From: Phytophthora quininea
Taxonomy: Eukaryota; Oomycota; Peronosporomycetes; Peronosporales; Peronosporaceae
Reading direction: 5' to 3'
DNA length: 64,000 nt
Assembly: GCA_011947345.1 (NCBI GenBank)
Contig: JAAVTG010000559.1
Span: 124,001 to 188,000, forward strand
Within the stretch, counting starts at the first letter, position 1. Each line of letters begins with the position of its first letter. Position numbers and translations under genes: made by a program. Positions 1-9,557 of this stretch are shown in pieces. Under the pieces are notes generated by a model. It was not told the origin of the DNA, made no database searches, and saw only the letters and a program-made list of their open reading frames with translations.

Positions 1-169
1 CGTAGAGCTCACGCTCTCGTTTCCACTTGACGAGGGCTTCGTGCGAGAAGCATGTTATCGGTGGCGGTGCCTGCGCCGTCCAAAGCTTCATTGACGCTTG
101 AACTGTTGTCGCGTTACCGTCGTCGCCGGCAGTATTAGCGCGACTGCGCTTTTGCTGGGGGTGGCTCAT
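1..169 (-). CDS. N-terminal fragment of an unidentified gene cut by the left edge
   Basis: A reading frame opens with ATG at 169 on the minus strand and stays open to the window edge (56 codons). The start is polar and basic (MSHPQQKRSRAN); a charged stretch ending KWKRERELY follows. I do not recognise the family. The late 'HEALVKWKRERELY' part is reminiscent of N-termini of gag-like proteins of oomycete retroelements, but this is only an impression from a short fragment. The 250 bp between it and the Kazal repeat array hold nothing I can name. Confidence 0.3.
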   Translation of the reverse strand, partial: MSHPQQKRSRANTAGDDGNATTVQASMKLWTAQAPPPITCFSHEALVKWKRERELY

Positions 170-627
170 GGCCTTTGCTTGCTGCTGTGTGTTGGTTGAC
201 ACAGCTAAAGTTAACTTTGTAGTGTCTTCCGACGCTTGCTTGAGAACTCGAAGGCTTGTTGAATTCTGTTCTCCTACATGCACTACCCGATAACTACTCT
301 GTAGTGGTTTCGGTTGGTTTTGCTTTGCTACTTATGCATCGTGCAACGGACACAGCGTCTGTTGCAGTCGCAGCTTGTGAGAGGAGTTTTGCTGCTCCGA
401 TGGCTTGCTGCCACTACAAAGGGTGTTCTATAGCGCGATCGATGTGTAGGCGATGGAACGGAGAAATGGCTCTCCAGCACGCAATGAAATGGAGCTTTGC
501 ATTCCGCTTGTACTTCATGCACGGAAAAAGAATTAATTGAGGAAGCGACTAAATGTAGATTCTGCTGGTTGTCAAATGAAGCTGCAAGTGTAGCGCATTG
601 AAGAAACACAAATCGTTAAATGCCGTC

Positions 628-634
628 TATAAAA
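628..634 (+). promoter_or_regulatory. TATA-like box in each Kazal repeat unit
   Basis: TATAAAA lies about 290 bp upstream of the signal-peptide ATG, and again at 1952, 3277 and 4602 in the other copies. Its distance from the ATG makes it an uncertain core element; it may drive a longer 5' UTR or be chance AT-rich sequence. Confidence 0.3.
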
Positions 635-872
635 GGAATTGTGCACGATATACATACGCCGTGGCTTGGGACATAGATTTTGGCTTGTGTCCTGGACGGC
701 GGCCGTGGCTCGCGCACAGATACTGTGGCTTCCCATTTCTGAATACGAAGTTTCATTTGGCTTGTCGTGCGAACACCAATCGGTGATTTTAAATCACAAA
801 GAGTCAGCCCTGCACATCCGAAAGATGAACCAGGAGCGCCGCTCACGCTGGGATCACGAATTTCTTGACGAA

Positions 873-890
873 TTCATACTTGAATTTGCC
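873..890 (+). promoter_or_regulatory. Candidate oomycete Inr/FPR core promoter of the Kazal genes
   Basis: TTCATACTTGAATTTGCC resembles the oomycete initiator plus flanking promoter region (TCAYTYY then AWTTYC-like) with one or two mismatches. It sits 34-51 bp before the ATG at 924 and is repeated at 2197, 3522 and 4847, at the spacing usual for Phytophthora transcription starts. Confidence 0.5.
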
Positions 891-923
891 GCAAACAGCG
901 CAAGACCTCCCCATACGGATAAC

Positions 924-1573
924 ATGAAGCTCTTCACCTGCCTCGCACTCGCCGCTATCGCGATGGCATCTGCCAACGCTGCCGCCACCAAGGACGAGTG
1001 CGACTTTGCATGCCCCGACGTCGAAAACCCAGTCTGCGGCTCCGATGGCAAGACATACTCCAACAAGTGCTACCTGAGCCTCGCCTCGTGCAAGAGCGAC
1101 GGCGACGTCACCAAGGCCTCCGACGGAGAATGCGCTAACTCGGTTCCGCAAACGTCGTCGGCTTCCGGTTCAAGTAGCGACTCAGGTAGCGACGACCCGA
1201 GCTTCGAGTCTAGCGACTGCAACTTCGCATGCCCCGCAGTGATGATGCCTGTGACGGATGAGAATGGCAAAACGTACTCGAACCGGTGCGCCATGAATGC
1301 AGCCAAGTGCGAGAGAAGAAGAAGAAGAGGGAGGGAAGTGACGCTACCAAGAAGCCAACGCTTCGCCAGGAGAGCGGAAGCTCGAAGTCTGCCGCCTCTT
1401 CTTCTGGTTGGACTGTCGAAGACGTCAGGAACTGCAACTACGGATGCACTGACGTGTACAACCCCGTCACTGGCGAGGACGGAAAGGAGTACACGAATGA
1501 CTGCTACATGGGCCTGGCCAAATGCAAGAAGGACAAGAGCGAGAACAAGGGAGGATACACAATCGATGTGTAG
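924..1573 (+). CDS. Secreted three-domain Kazal-type protease inhibitor, copy 1 (frameshifted)
   Basis: Same gene as the next two copies: signal peptide (MKLFTCLALAAIAMASANA) and Kazal domain 1 with six Cys are intact, as is domain 2 with four Cys. One G is missing near 1313 (GCGAGAGAAG here, GCGAGGAGAAG in the sister copies), so the frame leaves the family sequence just after the last Cys of domain 2 and domain 3 lies in another frame (1314-1573). Either this is a sequence error in a GG run, or this copy is broken and would make a two-domain inhibitor with an unrelated basic tail. The start was chosen at the signal-peptide ATG; the open frame upstream to 639 is promoter sequence. Confidence 0.75.
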
Positions 1574-2247
1574 ACGACTGTAACAGAACGAAGCATTTCG
1601 TGTGTTTTCGAGTAGAAGCAACAGGGTCTGTTGATATTGTCGCGTTTACATGGCCAAGGCAATTTGGTGCTCGCATCGAGAATTATGGTTTGCATACGGC
1701 TTACCTATGCGAACGTGCGCTTCAAATGTTGAGTAATGTGTAAAGGGTGTTCTATAGCGCGATCGATGTGTAGGCGATGGAACGGAGAAATGGCTCTCCA
1801 GCACGCAATGAAATGGAGCTTTGCATTCCGCTTGTACTTCATGCACGGAAAAAGAATTAATTGAGGAAGCGACTAAATGTAGATTCTGCTGGTTGTCAAA
1901 TGAAGCTGCAAGTGTAGCGCATTGAAGAAACACAAATCGTTAAATGCCGTCTATAAAAGGAATTGTGCACGATATACATACGCCGTGGCTTGGGACATAG
2001 ATTTTGGCTTGTGTCCTGGACGGCGGCCGTGGCTCGCGCACAGATACTGTGGCTTCCCATTTCTGAATACGAAGTTTCATTTGGCTTGTCGTGCGAACAC
2101 CAATCGGTGATTTTAAATCACAAAGAGTCAGCCCTGCACATCCGAAAGATGAACCAGGAGCGCCGCTCACGCTGGGATCACGAATTTCTTGACGAATTCA
2201 TACTTGAATTTGCCGCAAACAGCGCAAGACCTCCCCATACGGATAAC

Positions 2248-2898
2248 ATGAAGCTCTTCACCTGCCTCGCACTCGCCGCTATCGCGATGGCATCTGCCAA
2301 CGCTGCCGCCACCAAGGACGAGTGCGACTTTGCATGCCCCGACGTCGAAAACCCAGTCTGCGGCTCCGATGGCAAGACATACTCCAACAAGTGCTACCTG
2401 AGCCTCGCCTCGTGCAAGAGCGACGGCGACGTCACCAAGGCCTCCGACGGAGAATGCGCTAACTCGGTTCCGCAAACGTCGTCGGCTTCCGGTTCAAGTA
2501 GCGACTCAGGTAGCGACGACCCGAGCTTCGAGTCTAGCGACTGCAACTTCGCATGCCCCGCAGTGATGATGCCTGTGACGGATGAGAATGGCAAAACGTA
2601 CTCGAACCGGTGCGCCATGAATGCAGCCAAGTGCGAGGAGAAGAAGAAGAAGAGGGAGGGAAGTGACGCTACCAAGAAGCCAACGCTTCGCCAGGAGAGC
2701 GGAAGCTCGAAGTCTGCCGCCTCTTCTTCTGGTTGGACTGTCGAAGACGTCAGGAACTGCAACTACGGATGCACTGACGTGTACAACCCCGTCACTGGCG
2801 AGGACGGAAAGGAGTACACGAATGACTGCTACATGGGCCTGGCCAAATGCAAGAAGGACAAGAGCGAGAACAAGGGAGGATACACAATCGATGTGTAG
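2248..2898 (+). CDS. Secreted three-domain Kazal-type serine protease inhibitor (EPI10-like), copy 2
   Basis: 216 aa. Residues 1-19 are a signal peptide, so the product is expected to be secreted to the apoplast or host interface. Domain 1 (26-70) has all six Kazal Cys with Asp at the P1 position (second residue after Cys2, C-P-D). Domain 2 (99-129) and domain 3 (171-201) lack Cys3 and Cys6, the atypical four-Cys form known from Phytophthora EPI proteins; their P1 residues are Ala and Asp. Linkers are Ser-rich and one has a lysine run. Family knowledge: P. infestans EPI1 and EPI10 inhibit the plant subtilase P69B, and P1 Asp is typical of them. Inference: this gene has a similar counter-defence role. 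Nearly identical neighbours imply dosage amplification. Confidence 0.93.
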   Translation: MKLFTCLALAAIAMASANAAATKDECDFACPDVENPVCGSDGKTYSNKCYLSLASCKSDGDVTKASDGECANSVPQTSSASGSSSDSGSDDPSFESSDCNFACPAVMMPVTDENGKTYSNRCAMNAAKCEEKKKKREGSDATKKPTLRQESGSSKSAASSSGWTVEDVRNCNYGCTDVYNPVTGEDGKEYTNDCYMGLAKCKKDKSENKGGYTIDV

Positions 2899-3572
2899 AC
2901 GACTGTAACAGAACGAAGCATTTCGTGTGTTTTCGAGTAGAAGCAACAGGGTCTGTTGATATTGTCGCGTTTACATGGCCAAGGCAATTTGGTGCTCGCA
3001 TCGAGAATTATGGTTTGCATACGGCTTACCTATGCGAACGTGCGCTTCAAATGTTGAGTAATGTGTAAAGGGTGTTCTATAGCGCGATCGATGTGTAGGC
3101 GATGGAACGGAGAAATGGCTCTCCAGCACGCAATGAAATGGAGCTTTGCATTCCGCTTGTACTTCATGCACGGAAAAAGAATTAATTGAGGAAGCGACTA
3201 AATGTAGATTCTGCTGGTTGTCAAATGAAGCTGCAAGTGTAGCGCATTGAAGAAACACAAATCGTTAAATGCCGTCTATAAAAGGAATTGTGCACGATAT
3301 ACATACGCCGTGGCTTGGGACATAGATTTTGGCTTGTGTCCTGGACGGCGGCCGTGGCTCGCGCACAGATACTGTGGCTTCCCATTTCTGAATACGAAGT
3401 TTCATTTGGCTTGTCGTGCGAACACCAATCGGTGATTTTAAATCACAAAGAGTCAGCCCTGCACATCCGAAAGATGAACCAGGAGCGCCGCTCACGCTGG
3501 GATCACGAATTTCTTGACGAATTCATACTTGAATTTGCCGCAAACAGCGCAAGACCTCCCCATACGGATAAC

Positions 3573-4223
3573 ATGAAGCTCTTCACCTGCCTCGCACTCG
3601 CCGCTATCGCGATGGCATCTGCCAACGCTGCCGCCACCAAGGACGAGTGCGACTTTGCATGCCCCGACGTCGAAAACCCAGTCTGCGGCTCCGATGGCAA
3701 GACATACTCCAACAAGTGCTACCTGAGCCTCGCCTCGTGCAAGAGCGACGGCGACGTCACCAAGGCCTCCGACGGAGAATGCGCTAACTCGGTTCCGCAA
3801 ACGTCGTCGGCTTCCGGTTCAAGTAGCGACTCAGGTAGCGACGACCCGAGCTTCGAGTCTAGCGACTGCAACTTCGCATGCCCCGCAGTGATGATGCCTG
3901 TGACGGATGAGAATGGCAAAACGTACTCGAACCGGTGCGCCATGAATGCAGCCAAGTGCGAGGAGAAGAAGAAGAAGAGGGAGGGAAGTGACGCTACCAA
4001 GAAGCCAACGCTTCGCCAGGAGAGCGGAAGCTCGAAGTCTGCCGCCTCTTCTTCTGGTTGGACTGTCGAAGACGTCAGGAACTGCAACTACGGATGCACT
4101 GACGTGTACAACCCCGTCACTGGCGAGGACGGAAAGGAGTACACGAATGACTGCTACATGGGCCTGGCCAAATGCAAGAAGGACAAGAGCGAGAACAAGG
4201 GAGGATACACAATCGATGTGTAG
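3573..4223 (+). CDS. Secreted three-domain Kazal-type serine protease inhibitor (EPI10-like), copy 3
   Basis: 216 aa, identical in translation to the copy at 2248-2898: signal peptide 1-19, one six-Cys Kazal domain (P1 Asp) and two four-Cys domains (P1 Ala, Asp). The 3' flank carries the single C-to-T difference (4304) seen among the units. With promoter and coding sequence the same, both copies should be expressed together and their transcripts will be hard to tell apart. Role as for copy 2: extracellular inhibition of subtilisin-like proteases, inferred from the family. Confidence 0.93.
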   Translation: MKLFTCLALAAIAMASANAAATKDECDFACPDVENPVCGSDGKTYSNKCYLSLASCKSDGDVTKASDGECANSVPQTSSASGSSSDSGSDDPSFESSDCNFACPAVMMPVTDENGKTYSNRCAMNAAKCEEKKKKREGSDATKKPTLRQESGSSKSAASSSGWTVEDVRNCNYGCTDVYNPVTGEDGKEYTNDCYMGLAKCKKDKSENKGGYTIDV

Positions 4224-4897
4224 ACGACTGTAACAGAACGAAGCATTTCGTGTGTTTTCGAGTAGAAGCAACAGGGTCTGTTGATATTGTCGCGTTTACA
4301 TGGTCAAGGCAATTTGGTGCTCGCATCGAGAATTATGGTTTGCATACGGCTTACCTATGCGAACGTGCGCTTCAAATGTTGAGTAATGTGTAAAGGGTGT
4401 TCTATAGCGCGATCGATGTGTAGGCGATGGAACGGAGAAATGGCTCTCCAGCACGCAATGAAATGGAGCTTTGCATTCCGCTTGTACTTCATGCACGGAA
4501 AAAGAATTAATTGAGGAAGCGACTAAATGTAGATTCTGCTGGTTGTCAAATGAAGCTGCAAGTGTAGCGCATTGAAGAAACACAAATCGTTAAATGCCGT
4601 CTATAAAAGGAATTGTGCACGATATACATACGCCGTGGCTTGGGACATAGATTTTGGCTTGTGTCCTGGACGGCGGCCGTGGCTCGCGCACAGATACTGT
4701 GGCTTCCCATTTCTGAATACGAAGTTTCATTTGGCTTGTCGTGCGAACACCAATCGGTGATTTTAAATCACAAAGAGTCAGCCCTGCACATCCGAAAGAT
4801 GAACCAGGAGCGCCGCTCACGCTGGGATCACGAATTTCTTGACGAATTCATACTTGAATTTGCCGCAAACAGCGCAAGACCTCCCCATACGGATAAC

Positions 4898-5524
4898 ATG
4901 AAGCTCTTCACCTGCCTCGCACTCGCCGCTATCGCGATGGCATCTGCCAGCGCTGCCGCCACCAAGGACGAGTGCGACTTTGCATGCCCCGACGTCGAAA
5001 ACCCAGTCTGCGGCTCCGATGGCAAGACATACTCCAACAAGTGCTACCTGAGTCTCGCCTCGTGCAAAAGCTCGGAAGGCATCACCAAGGCTTCTGATGG
5101 CGAGTGCACAGCTTCTTCTGGCACGGAAAACTGTGACTTCCTGTGCCTCGACCAGTACGACCCCGTGACGGACGACGACGGCAACGAGTACTCGAACGAG
5201 TGCTACATGAGACTGGCGAAATGCGAAGAGAAGGAGAAGGGAAACACCAACTCGTCTTCGTCGGCCTCCTCCGCTGCATCTGAAGCTAGCAGCACTACCG
5301 GTAGCAGCGACTCTGGCAGTGAGTCGACGGACTTCCCCGTCTTCAAACCAGGCAAGTGCGATTTCGCATGCCCCATGGTGATGAGGCCGGTGACGGATGA
5401 GAACGGGAAAAGCTACTCGAACGAGTGTGTCATGAGAGCTGCCAAGTGTCGGGAGGGAGAAGGTGGCGCCACCACGAAGCCCATTCTCCGTGGCGATGAA
5501 GATTTTGGTACTATCGACGTGTAG
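4898..5524 (+). CDS. Secreted three-domain Kazal-type inhibitor, diverged fourth copy
   Basis: 208 aa. Promoter, signal peptide (one N-to-S change) and domain 1 are almost identical at DNA level to the array units, but from about 5050 the sequence differs. Domain 2 (starting ENCDFLC) has P1 Asp, and domain 3 (starting GKCDFAC) has P1 Met in place of Asp; both have four Cys. The Ser/Thr linker is also different. A shared front half with an unshared back half suggests the array formed by unequal exchange with this locus, or that gene conversion stops inside domain 1. A P1 Met would predict a different target protease from the Asp sites (inference). Confidence 0.92.
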   Translation: MKLFTCLALAAIAMASASAAATKDECDFACPDVENPVCGSDGKTYSNKCYLSLASCKSSEGITKASDGECTASSGTENCDFLCLDQYDPVTDDDGNEYSNECYMRLAKCEEKEKGNTNSSSSASSAASEASSTTGSSDSGSESTDFPVFKPGKCDFACPMVMRPVTDENGKSYSNECVMRAAKCREGEGGATTKPILRGDEDFGTIDV

Positions 5525-5765
5525 ATGCGTTGAACAAGACACAGTTTGGTGCTCACGTCGAGCTTTTTTATTGGTTTTATGGCTTTTCCTAACATGCAGG
5601 TGTGAAGACACGCTTGTGCTGTTGTTCATGCTGGTGTCGTTTCGAAAAGTGTTTTTTGGAGTTTCGCTTGATTTGTTTTTCTTCGTGACCTGCTCGTTGC
5701 TACTGCGCGCTGTTGACTAGCTAGCTTACGACCACGGCTTACTTGGTCACATTTGGTGGCGCGTC

Positions 5766-8389
5766 TTACTCCGACAGCAGCGCGTTCACGGCGGCGCCAA
5801 TGTTGCCATCGGCCACCTCCAGCGCGCGGAGGTTCTTCTCAGCGTCCACGAAACCCATCGATTCCAGAATCATCCGAGATTCCTCGAAGTAAAACTTCTT
5901 GTCGGCTTCGTCAGTCGCCTCGACGCCCTTGTCTTGGTCCTCGGCGCTCTCTTCTTCACCATTAGCAGCCTCAGCTTCGTGCGCTTCCGTTACTTCAATG
6001 ATCTCAATGTCGTCGTCGGACGCAGCCTCAGCACGAAGACCAGTCTCTGGGGTGTCCTTCCTCTCGGTGTCCTGCGTACTGTCGACCGTATCAGTGGACG
6101 AGGCTGCGTCTGAAGCGGACGAGGCCGGCACAACAATGTCGATCCAGAACCGGTGGCCGAAGCTCACATCCGCTGGGTCGCACACACGCCAGTAGCACGT
6201 GTAGCGACCGGCAACACTCGGCGCAACTAGATCAACCCCAGCGATGTATTCTTCACCGGGGGCCAGTGCTGGCAGGTCAATGCGACTCGACTCGTCGTCG
6301 TCGTCGCCCGCGAACAGGGGATTGCCGCGCTGGGAGATCATGTAGCATCCGTCCGGCCACGAGCGCTCGCCGTCATTGACGAGCTTCCACATCTTGCGCA
6401 GCGGCTTGCCGGCCTCCACAACGGCGCCGTCTTCGATCGTGACGTCCTCGAGGAAGCGCACCTCGAGGTCGGAAGCATCCCGTCCCCATCGACCGCGACG
6501 GCCGTGACGGCCGTGGTGGCCGTGGCGTCTGCGGTCTTTGTCTTCGTCGTCATCCGAGAAGCGCACGTGGTGGCCGTGACCGTGGCGTCCGCGGAAGCCA
6601 TGGCATCTCGGATGGAACTCTGGCATGAAGTGCGGGCGTCCGTGTTCAAACCCCGGCGGGGACGGAGGCCGAGGGGGTCCCGGGTAGGCAAACATGGGCG
6701 GCCCGAAGCGGCCGAAACAGCCCGGAGGGACGAACCCAGGCGGCCCGCAACGGCGTCCTCGGCGTTCAAACGCAGGATGGTCGCGCCAAACGGAATCTGG
6801 AGGGCCTTCACGGTGCGGTGGAGGACCGCGGCTGGCGAAACTTGGAGGACCCTCATGGTGTGGCGGCGGGCCATGGCCAGGGAAACCTGGAGGCCCTTCG
6901 TGTTGCAGCGGGGGCCGTGGCCTGGGAATCCTTCAGGGCCTCCACGGCCTCGGCGATCGTGCTCGTCGTGGTGGGGTGGAGGTGGGCCATACGGGAAGCC
7001 CGGGGTCCGAAGTAGTGCGGCGGTGGGCCGAAGAAGCCGAAGTCCGCCCCGGCGGGCCATGGTGATGGCCGTGACGCCCGAATTTGCCGTGGTGGCCGTG
7101 ATGTCCGTGGTGGTCGTGACGGCGACCGAACTTGCCGTGGTGGCCGAACTTGCCGCCGCGACGGCACGTGAACTTGAGCGCGTGCATCATGCCCGGCTCC
7201 TGGATCTTGGTGAACGGGCCGTGACTCGCTCCACTGGCCGCTGGCCTCACAGGCCTCGCACAGATCAAAGTCCGCGGCCGTCTTCGACTTGAAGCGGACG
7301 CCCACGATGGGGCTCATCTCGCACCCGTCGCACGTCACGAACGGGTGGATCAGCTCCGTCCTGCGCTTCTGTTTGGGCGCGCGTCGGGTCCGCGATCTTG
7401 ATGAACGGCTCGTGGCTCGTCCACTTGCCGCTGGCCTCGCACTCTTCGCACAGGTCGAAGTCGGGCACCTCCAGCGACTTGTAGCGCACGCCCACCAGCG
7501 GCGCCTTCTCGCAGCCGTCGCAGATGACGCCCAAGTGCACCGGCACCTCCTCCAGCTCGCAGGTCGCAGCGTCTTCTTCTCCACTGCTGGAGCTGCTGGA
7601 GCTGCTGGAGCTCGAGCTGGACGATCCGTCATCCGCCAGTTCCTGGTCGTTGTAGCGCACGAGGCCTCCCATGAGGCCCCTGGCCACACTCACCAGCACC
7701 GGCTTGAGCGCCGGACACTTGTCCAGCACTCGCTGCGCGAACTGCAGCAGCTGCTCCAGCTTGGCCGTGGCCGTCTCCTCGATGGCCTGCGCGTCCTCCT
7801 CGTAGATGGCCGTCACCAAAGCGTCGGCCAGGTCCTTGAACTCTTCCGTGGCGCTCAGCTGCTCCACGGCCTGTCGGAACTGCTCGTCCTGCAGCGCCAC
7901 CAACAGCTCCGTCCTGACCTGCAGCAGCTCCGCGGCGTCCTCGGCCACGTCCAGCGCCTCGAGCGTCGCCACCAGCAGGTTCAGCGCGTTGGCGACCGAC
8001 GGCTTCGTCTTGGGCTTGGCCGACAGCTTCGTCATGGCCGTCACCAGGCCGCGCAGCTGCGTCTGCACCGATGCCGCAGCGCGCTTGACTGCTGGCTGCG
8101 CCGTCGTGGCCAGCACCTGCACGCGCTGCAGCTGCTCGTCCTGCATGTACTGCAGCAGCTCCCGCAGGTCGGCGTCGCTCGTGATGGCCACTTCGTCCCC
8201 GTCCGAGTCTCGGTAGCGCAGCGTCGGGGGTTCTTGTTGTCCGTGGCGTCCTCGGGCAGCAGCGCGGGCGGCGGCGCGCAGCTCGCTCAGAGAGAGCAAA
8301 GTCTGGTCGGCGTCGTCCTGCAGCAGAGGCAGCAGCGTCGGCGGCGTCTCGCTCTCTGCGGCGGTCGTGAGCTCGATCACTCGAGCCAT
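5766..8389 (-). CDS. NBR1-like selective autophagy receptor: PB1, two ZZ fingers, FW domain, UBA (frame interrupted)
   Basis: Reading from ATG 8389: a PB1-like region with the acidic OPCA pattern (DSDGDEVAITSDADLREL), a Leu-rich helical region, a poly-Ser tract, a ZZ zinc finger (CDGCEKAPLVGVRYKS, then CEEC), a second ZZ (CDGCEMSPIVGVRFKS, then CEAC), a long His/Gly/Pro-rich linker, the four-Trp (FW/NBR1) domain (WKLVNDGERSWPDG ... FGHRFWIDIVVP) and a C-terminal UBA. This order defines NBR1/Joka2-type cargo receptors linking ubiquitinated cargo to Atg8. The frame changes about five times (near 7385, 7232, 7060, 7010 and 6910) in GC-rich runs; each change restores domain sequence, so I treat it as one gene with sequence errors, although decay of the low-complexity linker cannot be excluded. 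I did not identify an Atg8-interaction motif with confidence. Confidence 0.8.
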
Positions 8390-8915
8390 CTTGGGCGGAT
8401 TGTTCGTCGGTCTCTTCAACGTCGACTTGCGCCAAGCGAAGAAAGTTGAGAACTGAGCGATGTCGTTTTGAAGCGGCGTTTGGGCATCTTCGACTTGGGT
8501 TGAAGGACAGTGCGGATTGTGTGTTTACGTCGTGGCTGTGTGTTTGTATTCGAGATGGGTTGGGAGCTGCAGATCCGGTCGCTAAACGCAGGGGGACCCC
8601 AACGTTGGACAGGAATGATGATAAAACGTGCAAAAACATAAGCACAATTGCTGATGCTGTTGGCGGTGGCGAGGAAATGCCTGCAGTGCGTTCTAGAAGA
8701 TGTCGGCGCGATTGCGACTCTGGCAACGGAATGCTGGTGAGGCAAAGCGTGGTGGTGCGCCGCGTTCTGATGCATCAGATCAGCAGTGGCCAGCTGGCTG
8801 GAAGCAAGACGAGGACTGCTGCTGACAGCTCAGTGTATTTGTTTTATTTGTTCTGCTCTTGCAGAAACGTATTCTCGTCTACGCGTTGCCGTGTCGATCA
8901 AGCGAGTAAGTTCCT
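8390..8915. other. Intergenic region between the NBR1-like and single-domain Kazal genes
   Basis: 526 bp: 5' side of the NBR1-like gene and 3' side of the next minus-strand gene. Frames on both strands are short or shadow the neighbours. I see no RNA gene or repeat. Confidence 0.5.
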
Positions 8916-9179
8916 TCACGGGTGCGTCCAGCCGGCGCCGGGACGGAGCAGCGGGGACGCGGTAATTCCGTTCCTCTCTCGGCACTTGGCGCGCAGCATG
9001 GAGCACTCGTTCGGGTACGGGTGGCCGTTCGGGTCCAAGCCAACAGGTTGGTACACGTCGGCGCAGATGAGGTTGCAGTCGGCGTCGCTGAGAGGCGCCG
9101 AGGTGCCAGAAGACGACGACGACGCCAACACGCCAAGAATGGCAATGGCAGCCAGAGCGAGGTAGGTGGCGAACTTCAT
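8916..9179 (-). CDS. Small secreted single-domain Kazal-type inhibitor
   Basis: 87 aa. A signal peptide (MKFATYLALAAIAILGVLA) is followed by a Ser-rich spacer and one atypical Kazal domain with four Cys (C-NLI-C, NEC, AKC) that lacks Cys3 and Cys6; P1 is Asp (C-A-D). The leader resembles those of the 5' array (LALAAIA core), so it probably belongs to the same expanded family, inverted and separated by the NBR1-like gene. A TCCATTTCG initiator-like element lies about 50 bp upstream. Role inferred from family: extracellular inhibition of host or own subtilases. The short C-terminal tail after the domain is unremarkable. Confidence 0.85.
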   Translation of the reverse strand: MKFATYLALAAIAILGVLASSSSSGTSAPLSDADCNLICADVYQPVGLDPNGHPYPNECSMLRAKCRERNGITASPLLRPGAGWTHP

Positions 9180-9557
9180 GGTGTAGCGACTTGGATTGAG
9201 TTGTTGTGGGGCGTGCTGCTCTCCGCGAAATGGATAATGGGACTTAACTGCGATGCCGGTGCTTGCTGTTCATGACGCGACCTAAGTTGTCGATGTGCAT
9301 CGAAGCAATTACCACCACGATTACGGACGAGGCGATAATCCGAGTATCCGCCTGTTTGAAGACTGTGGCAACCTGGCTTGTACGAACGTCGCGAGGCTCA
9401 AGAGAAACCGGCAGAGTCTACAGCAGAGATTGAGGATCAGCAGTTCGTTTGATCAGTCCATTTTGCTTGCAGTGCTGAAGGAGCTGTCTTCTTCACAATG
9501 CAACAATGTTGTTGTTGTTTCCTTCAGTCGACTAATATTTCTTTATGCTATTCTTCG
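9180..9557. other. Intergenic region
   Basis: 378 bp holding the 5' side of the single-domain Kazal gene and the 3' side of the first hydrolase gene. No other feature seen. Confidence 0.5.

Larger units (their letters stand above)
418..4391 (+). repeat. Tandem array of three ~1325-bp units, each with one Kazal inhibitor gene and its promoter
   Basis: Units run 418-1741 (1324 bp), 1742-3066 and 3067-4391 (1325 bp each). Each begins with AAAGGGTGTTCTATAGCG and holds about 500 bp of 5' sequence, the gene and about 165 bp of 3' sequence. I see only isolated differences: one base missing near 1313 in unit 1 and a C-to-T change at 4304 in unit 3. A fourth copy of the 5' half (4392 to about 5050-5085) continues into a different gene body. 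Near identity including non-coding DNA indicates recent unequal crossing-over or ongoing gene conversion. Confidence 0.97.

Noticed and set aside
639..923. 95-codon N-terminal extension in frame with Kazal copy 1 (also in the other copies)
   Set aside because: The signal peptide starts at the later ATG, and the extension lies over the promoter with the Inr-like element.
418..4391. Regular repeats as a possible CRISPR array
   Set aside because: Units are about 1.3 kb and carry genes; a eukaryotic tandem duplication.
7289..8449. 386-codon plus-strand frame
   Set aside because: Antisense of the NBR1-like gene; Leu/Arg/Gln-rich with no domain.
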